DNA from: Wenyingzhuangia marina
Lineage (GTDB): Bacteria; Bacteroidota; Bacteroidia; Flavobacteriales; Flavobacteriaceae
Assembly: GCF_900130035.1 (NCBI RefSeq)
Contig: NZ_FQXQ01000002.1
Span: 620,001-684,000, forward strand
Length of the DNA stretch: 64,000 nt
Direction: 5' to 3'
Of the stretch, positions 45,858 to 54,698 are shown in pieces. Positions within the stretch are counted from its first letter, which is position 1. Every line of letters begins with the position of its first letter. The notes beneath the pieces are model-generated. The model was not told the origin of the DNA and searched no databases. It worked only from the letters and a program-made list of their open reading frames with translations. The position numbers were made by a program, and so were the translations under genes.

Positions 45858-46493
45858 ATGTCTATTAAGAACATAATACATAACAGAAGAACTTTAAAAG
45901 TTTTGAACAACGAACCTAAACCAATTACTGATAGTGAAATTTCTATTACTGATTTAGAAGAAATAATTGCTTGTGCAGGAAAAGCACCTTTTCATTACCC
46001 TGCAAATAAAAATGCTATTGATGCTCATCAATTAAAATCAGTAGCCCCTTGGCGATTTTACATTCTGGAAACTAAAACTTGTAGAGATTTGGCTAAATAT
46101 TATAATGACAATAATATAGATGGAGGTAAAATTGTACAAATGCTAAACACTGCTACTGCATTGATTCAAGCAACTTGGATTCCAGAACCTTTAGAAAACA
46201 ATGAAATTCAACTCAATCAGAAAAACATAGAACATATTGCTGCCACAAGTGCTGCCATTCAAAACATATTATTAGTCGCTACTGAAAAAAATTATGAAAC
46301 TTATTGGTCTAGTGGAGGAAGTTTAAGAGAAGATGCTTTTAAAAAAATCCTTAACATTCCAATAAACGAACAATTATTAGGTAGCATTTTTATTTTTAAC
46401 AAAAACAATATAGAAGACGCTACACAAATTACGGGTGCTTGGAGAGATCAGCAAGGAGACCTTAAAGACTTTAGTAGTTTTGTTAGTATCTAA
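45858..46493 (+). CDS. Nitroreductase-family FMN protein
   Basis: The 211-residue protein resembles oxygen-insensitive nitroreductases: the N terminus MSIKNIIHNRRTLKVL has the RR(S/T) pair of the family's FMN phosphate site, ACAGKAPFHYPANK lies at about 43-56, and a C-terminal GSIFIFNK strand follows. Physiological substrates cannot be told. The frame is open 20 codons upstream to a doubtful hydrophobic start, but the ATG at 45858 is the typical one. It is divergent from narK; whether it belongs to nitrate metabolism is unknown. Confidence 0.8.
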   Translation: MSIKNIIHNRRTLKVLNNEPKPITDSEISITDLEEIIACAGKAPFHYPANKNAIDAHQLKSVAPWRFYILETKTCRDLAKYYNDNNIDGGKIVQMLNTATALIQATWIPEPLENNEIQLNQKNIEHIAATSAAIQNILLVATEKNYETYWSSGGSLREDAFKKILNIPINEQLLGSIFIFNKNNIEDATQITGAWRDQQGDLKDFSSFVSI

Positions 46494-46512
46494 ATCTAAT
46501 CTTGTATTTTTG
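46480..46512 (+). promoter_or_regulatory. Candidate promoter upstream of the small membrane protein and smpB
   Basis: TTG at 46480-46482 and TATTTTTG at 46505-46512 are separated by 22 bp, matching the flavobacterial promoter pattern. It overlaps the end of the nitroreductase gene and would drive the 46533 gene and smpB. Confidence 0.5.
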
Positions 46513-46532
46513 CGCAATTCAAAAAAACAAGA

Positions 46533-46973
46533 ATGAAAAATATTTGTAAACTTTTATTTTTTGTGCTTAGCACTCAAATGTTTGCACAAGAAATAGGAAT
46601 TAGATTAGGGAACTTTGGAGATAACAATGTTGCCATAGATGGAATTGTAAACTTTGATGATCTTACTAGGTTACACGGAGACATTACTTTTGGGAACGGA
46701 ATTGGAGCCAATTTACTTTATGATTTTAAAGTAAAACCGTTTGAAGAAAATAATCCTAATTTTCAATATTATTTTGGAGCAGGAATTGGTACTTTTATAG
46801 GAGATCCTTTTATTTTAGGAGTGAATGGAGAAACGGGAATAGAATATCTTTTAAGAAGTACCCCAATCACTTTTGGTTTAGATTGGAGACCACAATTAAA
46901 CATCATTACCAAAACCTCTATTGATATATTAAGGTTTGGGTTTAACATTCGTTACAGAATTAACGAATTATAA
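46533..46973 (+). CDS. Small outer-membrane beta-barrel-like protein
   Basis: The 146-residue protein has a signal peptide (about 1-18, FVLSTQMFAQ) and alternating hydrophobic/aromatic strands (YYFGAGIGTFIGD, FGLDWRPQLNI, LRFGFNIRYRI) typical of a small eight-stranded barrel. It lies 10 bp before smpB and shares its promoter, an arrangement often seen in Flavobacteriaceae. No specific function can be assigned. Confidence 0.75.
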   Translation: MKNICKLLFFVLSTQMFAQEIGIRLGNFGDNNVAIDGIVNFDDLTRLHGDITFGNGIGANLLYDFKVKPFEENNPNFQYYFGAGIGTFIGDPFILGVNGETGIEYLLRSTPITFGLDWRPQLNIITKTSIDILRFGFNIRYRINEL

Positions 46974-46983
46974 TTAAAAATTC

Positions 46984-47439
46984 ATGCAAAAAAGAATAAA
47001 CATACAAAACAAAAGAGCTCGATTTGAATATGAGATTCTTGACAAATATGTTGCTGGAATTGTATTAACGGGTACCGAAATTAAATCTATTAGATTAAGT
47101 AAAGCTAGAATTACTGATAGCTTTTGTGAATTTAATGATCAGGGAGAGTTATTTGCCATCAATATGTTTATAGAAGAATATTTATATGGAAATGCTTATA
47201 ACCATAAGCCGAAGAGTTCTCGTAAATTACTTTTAAACAAAAAAGAGTTAAAAAAACTTAACAAAGAAGTACAAGCTGGTGGATTGACTATTGTACCTTT
47301 AAAAATGTTTTTAAATGATAAAGGTTTGGCCAAACTAGAAATTGCGCTTTGTAAGGGTAAAAAATTATACGATAAGCGACAAGCTATTAAAGATAGAGAT
47401 AACAAAATATCATTAGACAGAGTTAAAAAAGCTTACTAA
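46984..47439 (+). CDS. smpB: SsrA-binding protein SmpB
   Basis: The 151-residue protein binds tmRNA and brings it to stalled ribosomes. It shows the conserved N-terminal block NKRARFEYEILDKYVAGIVLTGTEIKSIR, then EEYLYGNAYNHKPKSSRKLLL, GGLTIVPLKMFLNDKGLAKLEIAL and the C-terminal GKKLYDKRQAIKDRD. Length is normal. Its stop is directly followed by the UbiA start, so they are probably translationally coupled. The tmRNA gene itself is not in the window. Confidence 0.97.
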   Translation: MQKRINIQNKRARFEYEILDKYVAGIVLTGTEIKSIRLSKARITDSFCEFNDQGELFAINMFIEEYLYGNAYNHKPKSSRKLLLNKKELKKLNKEVQAGGLTIVPLKMFLNDKGLAKLEIALCKGKKLYDKRQAIKDRDNKISLDRVKKAY

Positions 47440-48288
47440 ATGATTGCGATACTCCAATTAATAAGATGGAAAAACTTGGTCTTAATTAATATCTGCCAAG
47501 TTGCTATTATTTGGAGTATCTATTCTTTATCACAAATTACCTTACCCGTATTTTTCTACCTCATTTGTACTTTTTGTTTTGCAGCAAGTGGAAATATCAT
47601 TAACGATATTTTTGATATTATTCCCGACGAAATTAACAAACCACACAAACTAATTGTAGGCACTAAAATTTCTATAAAAAAAAGTTATATCGCCTATTAC
47701 ACATTCAATATCATTGGATTAATATTTGTTATATGGGCTAGCCTACTTCTAAACAATTATATCTTTTTTATTTATGGAGTTCCTGTCATGGTATTATTAT
47801 TTTTCTATAGTAAATACTTAAAAGGAGTTCCTGTTGTTGGAAATATAATAATTGCTTGCTTCACTAGTTTTTCCTTGTTGTTTTTTCTTATTTTAATTCC
47901 TAACTCTTTAGAACAAAAACAAATCATCATTACTCTTGCTTTGTTTGCTTTTTTAATAAATTGGACTAGAGAAATTGTTAAAGATATTGAAGATATTAAA
48001 GGAGATAAAAAGGCAAATTTAAATACACTCCCTATTTTAATAGGAACCAAACGTACATCAAACATTGCTAGAATAATTACCTTTTTTAGCCTTCTTTTTT
48101 TGATGATATTATTATATCTATCTGATAAAATATTCTTTAAAATTTACATTCTTATCACATTAATACTGCCACTATCTTATATTTTTATTATCTTAAAAAA
48201 GAGTCAGAAAAAACACGACTTTTCAAAAATCAGTAAGATTCTTAAATTTATTATTGCTTTTGGAATTTTTACCATACTTTTTACTTAA
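47440..48288 (+). CDS. UbiA-family prenyltransferase (GGGP geranylgeranyltransferase-like)
   Basis: The 282-residue integral membrane enzyme has the two Asp-rich motifs of the UbiA superfamily: NDIFDIIPDEINKP in the first half and DIEDIKGDKKANLNTLP in the second. Eight or nine membrane helices are visible. In Bacteroidetes this subgroup is usually annotated as geranylgeranylglycerol-phosphate geranylgeranyltransferase. The adjacent smpB and maf genes give no functional hint. Prenyl substrate is inferred from the family. Confidence 0.88.
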   Translation: MIAILQLIRWKNLVLINICQVAIIWSIYSLSQITLPVFFYLICTFCFAASGNIINDIFDIIPDEINKPHKLIVGTKISIKKSYIAYYTFNIIGLIFVIWASLLLNNYIFFIYGVPVMVLLFFYSKYLKGVPVVGNIIIACFTSFSLLFFLILIPNSLEQKQIIITLALFAFLINWTREIVKDIEDIKGDKKANLNTLPILIGTKRTSNIARIITFFSLLFLMILLYLSDKIFFKIYILITLILPLSYIFIILKKSQKKHDFSKISKILKFIIAFGIFTILFT

Positions 48289-48303
48289 ACATAAAACAAG
48301 TAC

Positions 48304-48879
48304 ATGCTACAAGATATCCTTAAAAACTATAAAGTTATTTTAGGTTCTAAATCACCTAGAAGAAAACAATTCTTAGAAGATTTAAACATTTCATTTGAAA
48401 GCAGAACCATCGATAGTCAGGAAATTTATCCTCATCATTTTAAAGCAGAAGAAATTACTGAATTTTTAGCCGAATTTAAATCTAACGCCATTCATTTAGA
48501 AGATGATGAATTACTAATTACTGCCGACACCATTGTATGGTCTAACAATAAAGCTTTAGAAAAACCCAAAAACAATCTTGATGCTTTTAAAATGTTAGAA
48601 GAATTATCTAACAATAGTCACGAAGTAATTACCTCTGTTTGTATTGCAACTACAAAAAAGACCAAAGTATTTACAGACAAAACCACCGTGTACTTTAAAG
48701 AACTAACTCCTAAAGAGATTAATTACTATATTGAGAATTATAAACCTTTTGATAAAGCAGGTAGTTATGGAATTCAAGAATGGATTGGTTTGATTGGCGT
48801 TACCAAAATTGAAGGTAGTTATGCTAATGTGGTCGGTTTACCTGTACAAAAGTTATATAAAGAGCTTAAAAACTTTTAA
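48304..48879 (+). CDS. maf: Maf-family nucleotide pyrophosphatase
   Basis: The 191-residue enzyme hydrolyses non-canonical or methylated NTPs, or dTTP/UTP, to monophosphates. Typical motifs: ILGSKSPRRKQFLEDL near the N terminus, ITADTIVWSN in the middle, GSYGIQEWIG in the second half and EGSYANVVGLP near the end. It lies 15 bp after the UbiA gene. The next gene has its own promoter element. Confidence 0.93.
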   Translation: MLQDILKNYKVILGSKSPRRKQFLEDLNISFESRTIDSQEIYPHHFKAEEITEFLAEFKSNAIHLEDDELLITADTIVWSNNKALEKPKNNLDAFKMLEELSNNSHEVITSVCIATTKKTKVFTDKTTVYFKELTPKEINYYIENYKPFDKAGSYGIQEWIGLIGVTKIEGSYANVVGLPVQKLYKELKNF

Positions 48880-48907
48880 TATAATTCCTGTAACCATATA
48901 AAATTAT

Positions 48908-48915
48908 TACTTTTG
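48908..48915 (+). promoter_or_regulatory. Candidate -7 element of the transketolase C-half gene
   Basis: TACTTTTG matches TAnnTTTG and lies 27 bp before the ATG at 48943. Confidence 0.4.
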
Positions 48916-48942
48916 CCGACAATTAAATGTTAGAACTGTAAA

Positions 48943-49914
48943 ATGAAAAAATACACATACACAGAGAAAAAAGATACTCGTTCAGGTTTTGGTACTGGTT
49001 TAGCTCATTTAGGGAGAACAAATCCTAATGTAGTAGCATTATGTGCCGATTTAATTGGTTCATTAAAAATGGATGAATTTATCAAAGAAAATCCTGAAAG
49101 ATTTTTCCAAATTGGTATTGCAGAAGCTAACATGATGGGAATTGCTGCTGGTTTAACTATTGGAGGAAAAATTCCTTTTACAGGAACTTTTGCTGCTTTC
49201 TCTACTGGTCGTGTTTACGATCAAATTAGACAGTCTATTGCTTATTCTGATAAAAACGTAAAAATTTGTGCTTCTCATGCTGGTTTAACACTAGGAGAAG
49301 ATGGAGCAACTCACCAAATTTTAGAAGATTTAGGATTGATGAAAATGATTCCTGGAATGACAGTAATCAATACTTGTGACTTCAATCAAACCGAAGCTGC
49401 AACTATTGCAATTGCAGAGCATGAAGGACCTGTTTACTTACGTTTTGGTAGACCTGTAGTACCTATTTTTATGCCTAAGTTTACTGATACTGAAAACGAA
49501 AACAAATTTGTTATTGGTAAAGGTATTCAAATGACTGAAGGAAATGATGTAACAATTGTTGCCACAGGACATTTAGTTTGGGAAGCGTTACAAGCTTCTG
49601 AAGCATTAGAAAAAGAAGGAATTACTGCAGAAGTAATTAACATACATACCATTAAACCTTTAGATGAGGAATTGATTTTAAAATCTATTGCTAAAACAGG
49701 ATGTGTTGTTACTGCAGAAGAACACAATATTATTGGAGGTTTAGGAGAAAGTGTTGCTAGAACATTGGCATTAAACAATCCAGTTCCACAAGAATTTGTT
49801 GGTACTCAAGATACTTTTGGAGAATCTGGTACTCCAGCTCAATTAATGGAAAAATATAATTTAAATGCTGCTGCAATTGTTGCTGCATCTAAAAAAGTGA
49901 TTAAAAGAACCTAG
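48943..49914 (+). CDS. Transketolase, C-terminal subunit (split transketolase)
   Basis: The 323-residue protein covers the pyrimidine-binding and C-terminal domains of transketolase (GFGTGLAHLGRTNPNVVALCADL, FFQIGIAEANMMGIAAGLTIGGKIPF, CASHAGLTLGEDGATHQILEDLGLM, then the C-terminal domain with EEHNIIGGLGESVAR). The catalytic Glu of the TPP site lies in IGIAEANMMG. The TPP-phosphate-binding N-terminal half is a separate gene in split systems and is not adjacent here; its partner must lie elsewhere. It is followed by a terminator and then by dps. Confidence 0.92.
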   Translation: MKKYTYTEKKDTRSGFGTGLAHLGRTNPNVVALCADLIGSLKMDEFIKENPERFFQIGIAEANMMGIAAGLTIGGKIPFTGTFAAFSTGRVYDQIRQSIAYSDKNVKICASHAGLTLGEDGATHQILEDLGLMKMIPGMTVINTCDFNQTEAATIAIAEHEGPVYLRFGRPVVPIFMPKFTDTENENKFVIGKGIQMTEGNDVTIVATGHLVWEALQASEALEKEGITAEVINIHTIKPLDEELILKSIAKTGCVVTAEEHNIIGGLGESVARTLALNNPVPQEFVGTQDTFGESGTPAQLMEKYNLNAAAIVAASKKVIKRT

Positions 49915-49936
49915 TTTTTTTTAATCAATCATTATA

Positions 49937-49966
49937 AAAAAGGCATCCAATTTGGATGCCTTTTTT
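49937..49966. terminator. Terminator between the transketolase and dps genes
   Basis: A 10-bp perfect stem (AGGCATCCAA / TTGGATGCCT) with a 1-nt loop and A/T runs on both sides, serving both convergent genes. Confidence 0.9.
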
Positions 49967-49987
49967 GTTTTAACTAGTCTTTAATGA

Positions 49988-50455
49988 TTAACCTAACCAA
50001 GCATTTAACATCCATAAAGTTTTTTCTTGTTCACTCACAAAATCACTAATCATAGCATTGGTTCCTTCATCATCTGCTTCATCAGAAACAATTAATAATT
50101 TTCTTTCTATTTCCAACAACTGTTTATAGCCTGTTACCACTAAATTAACAGCCTCAATATCATTGGTAATATTCTTCCCTACTTCAATTTTAGAAGTTTC
50201 TAAATAATCTGTAAAAGTATGTAAAGGGGTACCTCCTAAAGTTAAAATTCGTTCTGCTATTTCATCAATTTTTAATTGAGAGTCAGTGTAATATTCCTCA
50301 AACTTTACATGTAATTCAAAAAAGTTTTTCCCTTTAATATTCCAATGTAAACCTCTTAAATTTTGATAATGAATTTGAAAATTCGCCAACAAATCATTTA
50401 AGTTATCTATAATTTTATTAGCACTTTTTGTTTCTATACCTACTAATGTTTTCAT
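49988..50455 (-). CDS. dps: Dps-family ferritin-like DNA protection protein
   Basis: The 155-residue four-helix protein has the Dps ferroxidase-site segment LRGLHWNIKGKNFFELHVKFEEYY and helix B/C motifs IDEIAERILTLGGTP, all near the normal positions. It stores iron and protects DNA against peroxide. It is divergent from an oxyR gene 112 bp away, the classical regulator-target pair. A TAATTTTG -7 element on the minus strand lies at 50479-50486. Confidence 0.95.
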   Translation of the reverse strand: MKTLVGIETKSANKIIDNLNDLLANFQIHYQNLRGLHWNIKGKNFFELHVKFEEYYTDSQLKIDEIAERILTLGGTPLHTFTDYLETSKIEVGKNITNDIEAVNLVVTGYKQLLEIERKLLIVSDEADDEGTNAMISDFVSEQEKTLWMLNAWLG

Positions 50456-50478
50456 AATATAAAATTTTTATTATGCTT

Positions 50479-50486
50479 CAAAATTA
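50479..50486 (-). promoter_or_regulatory. Candidate -7 element of dps
   Basis: Minus strand reads TAATTTTG (TAnnTTTG), 24 bp before the dps ATG, in the dps/oxyR divergent gap where an OxyR site is expected. No unambiguous OxyR motif was identified by eye. Confidence 0.35.
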
Positions 50487-50567
50487 TAAGGAATTAAGAA
50501 GTTAAATCTATAATTATAATTGATAATTTTAATATCTTTATAAATAATATCGATACACCTCTGTTTT

Positions 50568-51512
50568 ATGACCATTACACAATTAAAATACGTATTAGCT
50601 GTAGCAAAATATCAAAATTTCACCACCGCTTCAGAGCACTGTTTTGTAACTCAACCTACTTTAAGTATGCAAATACATAAACTGGAAGAATCACTAGACA
50701 TTCAAATTTTTAATAGAAATAAAAAACCTATTGAACTTACTGATGTTGGTAAAAAAATAGTAGCACAAGCTAAAATTATTGTGAATGAAAGTAATAGAAT
50801 TACTGATATTGTAGATCAAGAAAAAGGATACATTGGTGGAGAGTTTAGAATTGGAATTATTCCTACCATTATGCCTAGTTTACTGCCTTTATTTCTAAAG
50901 AACTTTAATAAAAAATATCCAAAAGTAGAATTGGTAATTAACGAGTTAACAACTGCAGAAATTATTCAAAAGCTTAAAGATGGATATTTAGATGCTGCCA
51001 TTGCTGCGACTCCTTTAAACGATGATAGTATTGTAGAATCACCTATGTATTACGAGCCGTTTATTGCTTTAGTGAATCCAAACCACAGATTACATAACGA
51101 GAAATTTATTGATCCCCAAGATCTTAGTTTAGATGATTTGTTATTATTAGAAGATGGACATTGCTTTAAGGAAAGTGTCTTAAACATTTGTAGCTCATTA
51201 AGTCCAAATTCAAAAAAACAATTTGCCCTTCAAAGTGGAAGTTTTAATACCTTAATTAAACTGACCAAAGAAGGAATGGGAATGACACTTTTGCCTTATT
51301 TACATTCCTTAGATTTAAATAGTGAAGACAAAAATTTAATTCGTGAGTTCAAAAAACCTTATCCTGCTAGAGAAGTTAGTATGATTTATCATAAATCTGA
51401 ACTTAAACTACAATTGATCAATGCTTTAAAAGATGAAATATCAGGTGTTATTAGAGGACTTATTGCATTTACCGATGTAGATATTATCAGTCCTTTAAAA
51501 TCTGTAAATTAA
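50568..51512 (+). CDS. oxyR: Hydrogen-peroxide-inducible regulator OxyR (LysR family)
   Basis: The 314-residue protein has an N-terminal LysR HTH (about 1-60, TTASEHCFVTQPTLSMQIHKLE) and an effector domain with the redox pair C199 and C208 in LEDGHCFKESVLNIC. The spacing and numbering equal those of E. coli OxyR, whose C199 reacts with peroxide. Together with the divergent dps this makes OxyR the firm call. The C terminus is slightly longer than in E. coli. Confidence 0.95.
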   Translation: MTITQLKYVLAVAKYQNFTTASEHCFVTQPTLSMQIHKLEESLDIQIFNRNKKPIELTDVGKKIVAQAKIIVNESNRITDIVDQEKGYIGGEFRIGIIPTIMPSLLPLFLKNFNKKYPKVELVINELTTAEIIQKLKDGYLDAAIAATPLNDDSIVESPMYYEPFIALVNPNHRLHNEKFIDPQDLSLDDLLLLEDGHCFKESVLNICSSLSPNSKKQFALQSGSFNTLIKLTKEGMGMTLLPYLHSLDLNSEDKNLIREFKKPYPAREVSMIYHKSELKLQLINALKDEISGVIRGLIAFTDVDIISPLKSVN

Positions 51513-51568
51513 AATTGTACATCATATTTTAATTTTATATCTTAAAATACCTTATTAAATTATAAATA

Positions 51569-53344
51569 ATGCAATCTGTAACTAGGATTTTTGATTTTCC
51601 AATTTATCAGCTAGAAAGTCTACCATTAAAAAAAGCATTCACTACAAAATACAACGGTGAATGGATTTCTGTTTCTACTCAAGAATTTATTGAGCAATAC
51701 AATTATGCTTCAAAAGGATTGTTAGAATTAGGTATTGAAAAAAATGACAAAATTGCCATTATTTCATCTAACAACAGAACTGAATGGAATATTTTAGACA
51801 TGGCTATTCTACAAACAGGTGCTCAAAGCGTGCCTATTTATCCTACTATCTCCGCTTCTGATTATGAGTATGTTTTAAATCATTCGGAAGCCATTTACTG
51901 TTTTGTTTCTGATACTGAAGTCTTAGAAAAAGTAAACTTAATTAAAGATAAAACAGCTATTAAAGAAGTATATTCTTTTAATGAAATTGAAGGAGTCAAA
52001 AACTGGAAAGAAATCATTGAACTTGGTAAAAAATCAGACAAGGACCAATTATTAGAAGACCGAAAAAATAGTATTATAACTACTGACTTAGCTACACTTA
52101 TTTATACTTCTGGAACTACTGGAAAACCTAAAGGAGTAATGTTAAGTCACCAAAACTTAGTATCAAACACTATTGACAGTTCTCCTAGAGTACCTCTTAA
52201 AAGAGGAGAAAGCAAAGCTTTGAGTTTTTTACCTGTTTGTCATGTATTTGAAAGAATGATTTTATACTTATATATATATGAAAGTATTGAAATCTACTTT
52301 GCAGAATCTATTGAGAAAGTTAGTGAAAATCTAAAAGAGGTAAAGCCAAATATTATGACTGGAGTACCTCGTTTGTATGAAAAAGTATATGATAAAATTT
52401 ATGCAAAAGGTCATGAGTTATCTGGAATTAAAAAAACCTTATTTTATTGGGCGGTTGACTTAGGTTTAAAATATGAACCTTTTGGTGCCAATGGTTGGTG
52501 GTATGAATTTCAGTTAAAAATTGCTAGAAAATTAATTTTTAGCAAATGGAGAGAGGCTCTTGGTGGAAATTTAAGCACCTTGGTTTCTGGTAGTGCTGCT
52601 TTACAACCAAGATTGGCTAGAGTTTTTGCTGCTGCAGAAATGACTATTTTAGAAGGTTATGGATTAACCGAAACTTCTCCTGTAATTGCCGTTAACGACA
52701 TTAAAAACAAAGCTTTTAAAATAGGAACCGTAGGAAAACCTATTGATCATGTAGAGGTAAAAATAGCAGATGATGGTGAGATTTTAGTAAAAGGTCCCAA
52801 CGTAATGTTAGGTTACTATAAAGATCCAGAAAAAACAGAAAGTGTTATGACTGGTAAATATTTTCATACCGGAGATATTGGAGAGTTAGATCGTGATGGT
52901 TTCTTAAAAATTACCGATCGTAAAAAAGAAATTTTTAAAACCTCAGGTGGTAAATATATTGTCCCTACTATTTTAGAAAACAATTTAAAACAATCTAAGT
53001 TTATAGAACAAATTATGGTGATTGGCGAGGGTGAAAAAATGCCTGCAGCTCTTATTCAACTTAATTTTGATTTTATGAGAGATTGGTGTAAAATTAAGAA
53101 TATACCTGATGTAGACACCAATGAAAAACTAATTCATAACCCTTTGGTTATTGACAGAATACATCAAGAAATACAAGTTTGCAATCAAAAATTTGGAAAT
53201 TGGGAACAAATTAAAAGATTTGAGTTAACTCCTGATGAATGGAGTATTGATGGAGGTCATTTAACACCAACCATGAAGGTAAAACGTAAAATTGTTTTAG
53301 AAATTTATAAAGATTTATACGAAAAAATATACGGAATTCGTTAA
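51569..53344 (+). CDS. AMP-dependent long-chain acyl-CoA synthetase
   Basis: The 591-residue adenylate-forming enzyme activates fatty acids to acyl-CoA. The nucleotide-binding motif is LIYTSGTTGKPKGVMLSH at about 177-194; the GYGLTETSPV, YFHTGDIGELDRDGFLKITDRKKEIFK and TSGGKYIVP blocks (A8/A10 motifs) follow. It belongs to the FAA1-type long-chain group common in Bacteroidetes. It starts 57 bp after oxyR and overlaps the convergent phosphoesterase by 4 bp at the 3' end. Confidence 0.93.
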   Translation: MQSVTRIFDFPIYQLESLPLKKAFTTKYNGEWISVSTQEFIEQYNYASKGLLELGIEKNDKIAIISSNNRTEWNILDMAILQTGAQSVPIYPTISASDYEYVLNHSEAIYCFVSDTEVLEKVNLIKDKTAIKEVYSFNEIEGVKNWKEIIELGKKSDKDQLLEDRKNSIITTDLATLIYTSGTTGKPKGVMLSHQNLVSNTIDSSPRVPLKRGESKALSFLPVCHVFERMILYLYIYESIEIYFAESIEKVSENLKEVKPNIMTGVPRLYEKVYDKIYAKGHELSGIKKTLFYWAVDLGLKYEPFGANGWWYEFQLKIARKLIFSKWREALGGNLSTLVSGSAALQPRLARVFAAAEMTILEGYGLTETSPVIAVNDIKNKAFKIGTVGKPIDHVEVKIADDGEILVKGPNVMLGYYKDPEKTESVMTGKYFHTGDIGELDRDGFLKITDRKKEIFKTSGGKYIVPTILENNLKQSKFIEQIMVIGEGEKMPAALIQLNFDFMRDWCKIKNIPDVDTNEKLIHNPLVIDRIHQEIQVCNQKFGNWEQIKRFELTPDEWSIDGGHLTPTMKVKRKIVLEIYKDLYEKIYGIR

Positions 53345-53835
53345 GCACGTTTTCCTAATTCTATCACTTCTAAATTGGTAATTTCTCCTTTTACAATTTC
53401 AAAGCGCAGCATAGTCCTTACCTGATGAAATCCGTGTTTACCTGCCGCTCCTGGATTCATGTGTAACAATTGTAATTTCTGATCATATTGAACTTTTAAA
53501 ATATGTGAATGCCCACTAATAAATAATTTTGGTGGGTTTTCTTTTATCATCTCTTTTATTCTTGGATTGTATTTATTTGGATAGCCACCAATATGAGTCA
53601 TCCAAACATCTAATCCATCAACCACAAACCGATTGTCTAAAGGAAATTCTGCTCTTGCTTCAGTCCCATCAATATTTCCATAAACCGCTCGTAACGGTTT
53701 TATTTTTTTTATAGTATCTGTCACATCAATTTCTCCAATATCTCCAACATGCCAAACCTCATCAGCCAATTTTACATATTTTAAAATTGTTTCGTCTAAA
53801 TAACTATGCGTATCAGAAAGTAATAATATTTTCAT
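53341..53835 (-). CDS. YfcE/MJ0936-type metallophosphoesterase
   Basis: The 164-residue protein has the metal-binding blocks of the family: LLLSDTHSYLDE (D and H), VGDIGE (GDxxE), YGNIDGTE (GN), GHSHILK and MNPGAAGKHG. It hydrolyses phosphodiester bonds; physiological substrates are generally unknown. The 3' end overlaps the acyl-CoA synthetase gene by 4 bp tail-to-tail. Confidence 0.93.
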   Translation of the reverse strand: MKILLLSDTHSYLDETILKYVKLADEVWHVGDIGEIDVTDTIKKIKPLRAVYGNIDGTEARAEFPLDNRFVVDGLDVWMTHIGGYPNKYNPRIKEMIKENPPKLFISGHSHILKVQYDQKLQLLHMNPGAAGKHGFHQVRTMLRFEIVKGEITNLEVIELGKRA

Positions 53836-53894
53836 AGTTACAAAAATCGATATTTTTATTCAATTTCATCAGCATTCTTACTCTATAGTTTATG

Positions 53895-53925
53895 TTGATT
53901 GTAACCCCATAATTCAATACCTTTA
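53895..53925 (+). promoter_or_regulatory. Candidate promoter of the truA operon
   Basis: TTG at 53895-53897 and TACCTTTA at 53918-53925 (one mismatch to TAnnTTTG) are separated by 20 bp, upstream of the truA start at 53946. Confidence 0.4.
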
Positions 53926-53945
53926 TACTCTAAAAAAACAAACAA

Positions 53946-54698
53946 TTGAGGTACTTTGCAGAACTCTCTTATTTAGGTAAAAATTATCACGGATGGCAAA
54001 TACAACCAAACGCCATTAGTGTGCAAGAAGTGGTACAAAAAAGCCTCTCTACAATACTAAGAACTCCCATAGAAGTGGTCGCTGCTGGTAGAACCGATGC
54101 AGGAGTACATGCTTCACAAATGTTTATTCATTTTGATACTGAGGTAAATATAGATTCTGAGGTGTACTGTTATAAAATGAATGCTTTGTTACCAGATGAT
54201 ATTGTATTTCATAAAATATTTCCAGTAAACAAAGAAGCACACACTCGTTTTGATGCTATTAAAAGGAGTTACGAATATCGAATTTTGTTAGGAAGAAGTC
54301 CTTTTACGATTGATACGGAATGGCAAATAAATCAACAATTAAATATTGATGCCATGAACCAAGCCGCTAAATATTTATTAGATTTTACTGATTTTAAATG
54401 TTTTTCTAGATCTAAAACAGATGTAAGAACTTATAATTGTGATATTACCAGAGCAGAGTTTGTAGTAAACGGAAATCAATTGGTGTTTCACATTTCTGCT
54501 GATAGATTTTTAAGAAACATGGTTCGTGCTATTGTTGGCACATTATATGCGGTTGGACTTGGCAAAATGATGCCTGAAACAATTAAAGAAATTATTAACA
54601 GTAAAGAAAGATCCAATGCGGGTGCTTCTGCCCCAGCCCATGGTCTTTTTTTAACTGAAATTATATATCCTGAAAACATTAAGAATGTCAACGAATAA
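53946..54698 (+). CDS. truA: tRNA pseudouridine(38-40) synthase TruA (TTG start)
   Basis: The 250-residue enzyme makes pseudouridine at tRNA positions 38-40. Catalytic D51 lies in AGRTDAGVHA. The family start (M)RYFAELSYLGKNYHGWQ is encoded from a TTG at 53946; the frame has a stop five codons upstream and no ATG or GTG in between, so TTG must be used. The downstream ABC exporter gene overlaps the 3' end by 14 bp, so the two are cotranscribed. Confidence 0.95.
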   Translation: MRYFAELSYLGKNYHGWQIQPNAISVQEVVQKSLSTILRTPIEVVAAGRTDAGVHASQMFIHFDTEVNIDSEVYCYKMNALLPDDIVFHKIFPVNKEAHTRFDAIKRSYEYRILLGRSPFTIDTEWQINQQLNIDAMNQAAKYLLDFTDFKCFSRSKTDVRTYNCDITRAEFVVNGNQLVFHISADRFLRNMVRAIVGTLYAVGLGKMMPETIKEIINSKERSNAGASAPAHGLFLTEIIYPENIKNVNE

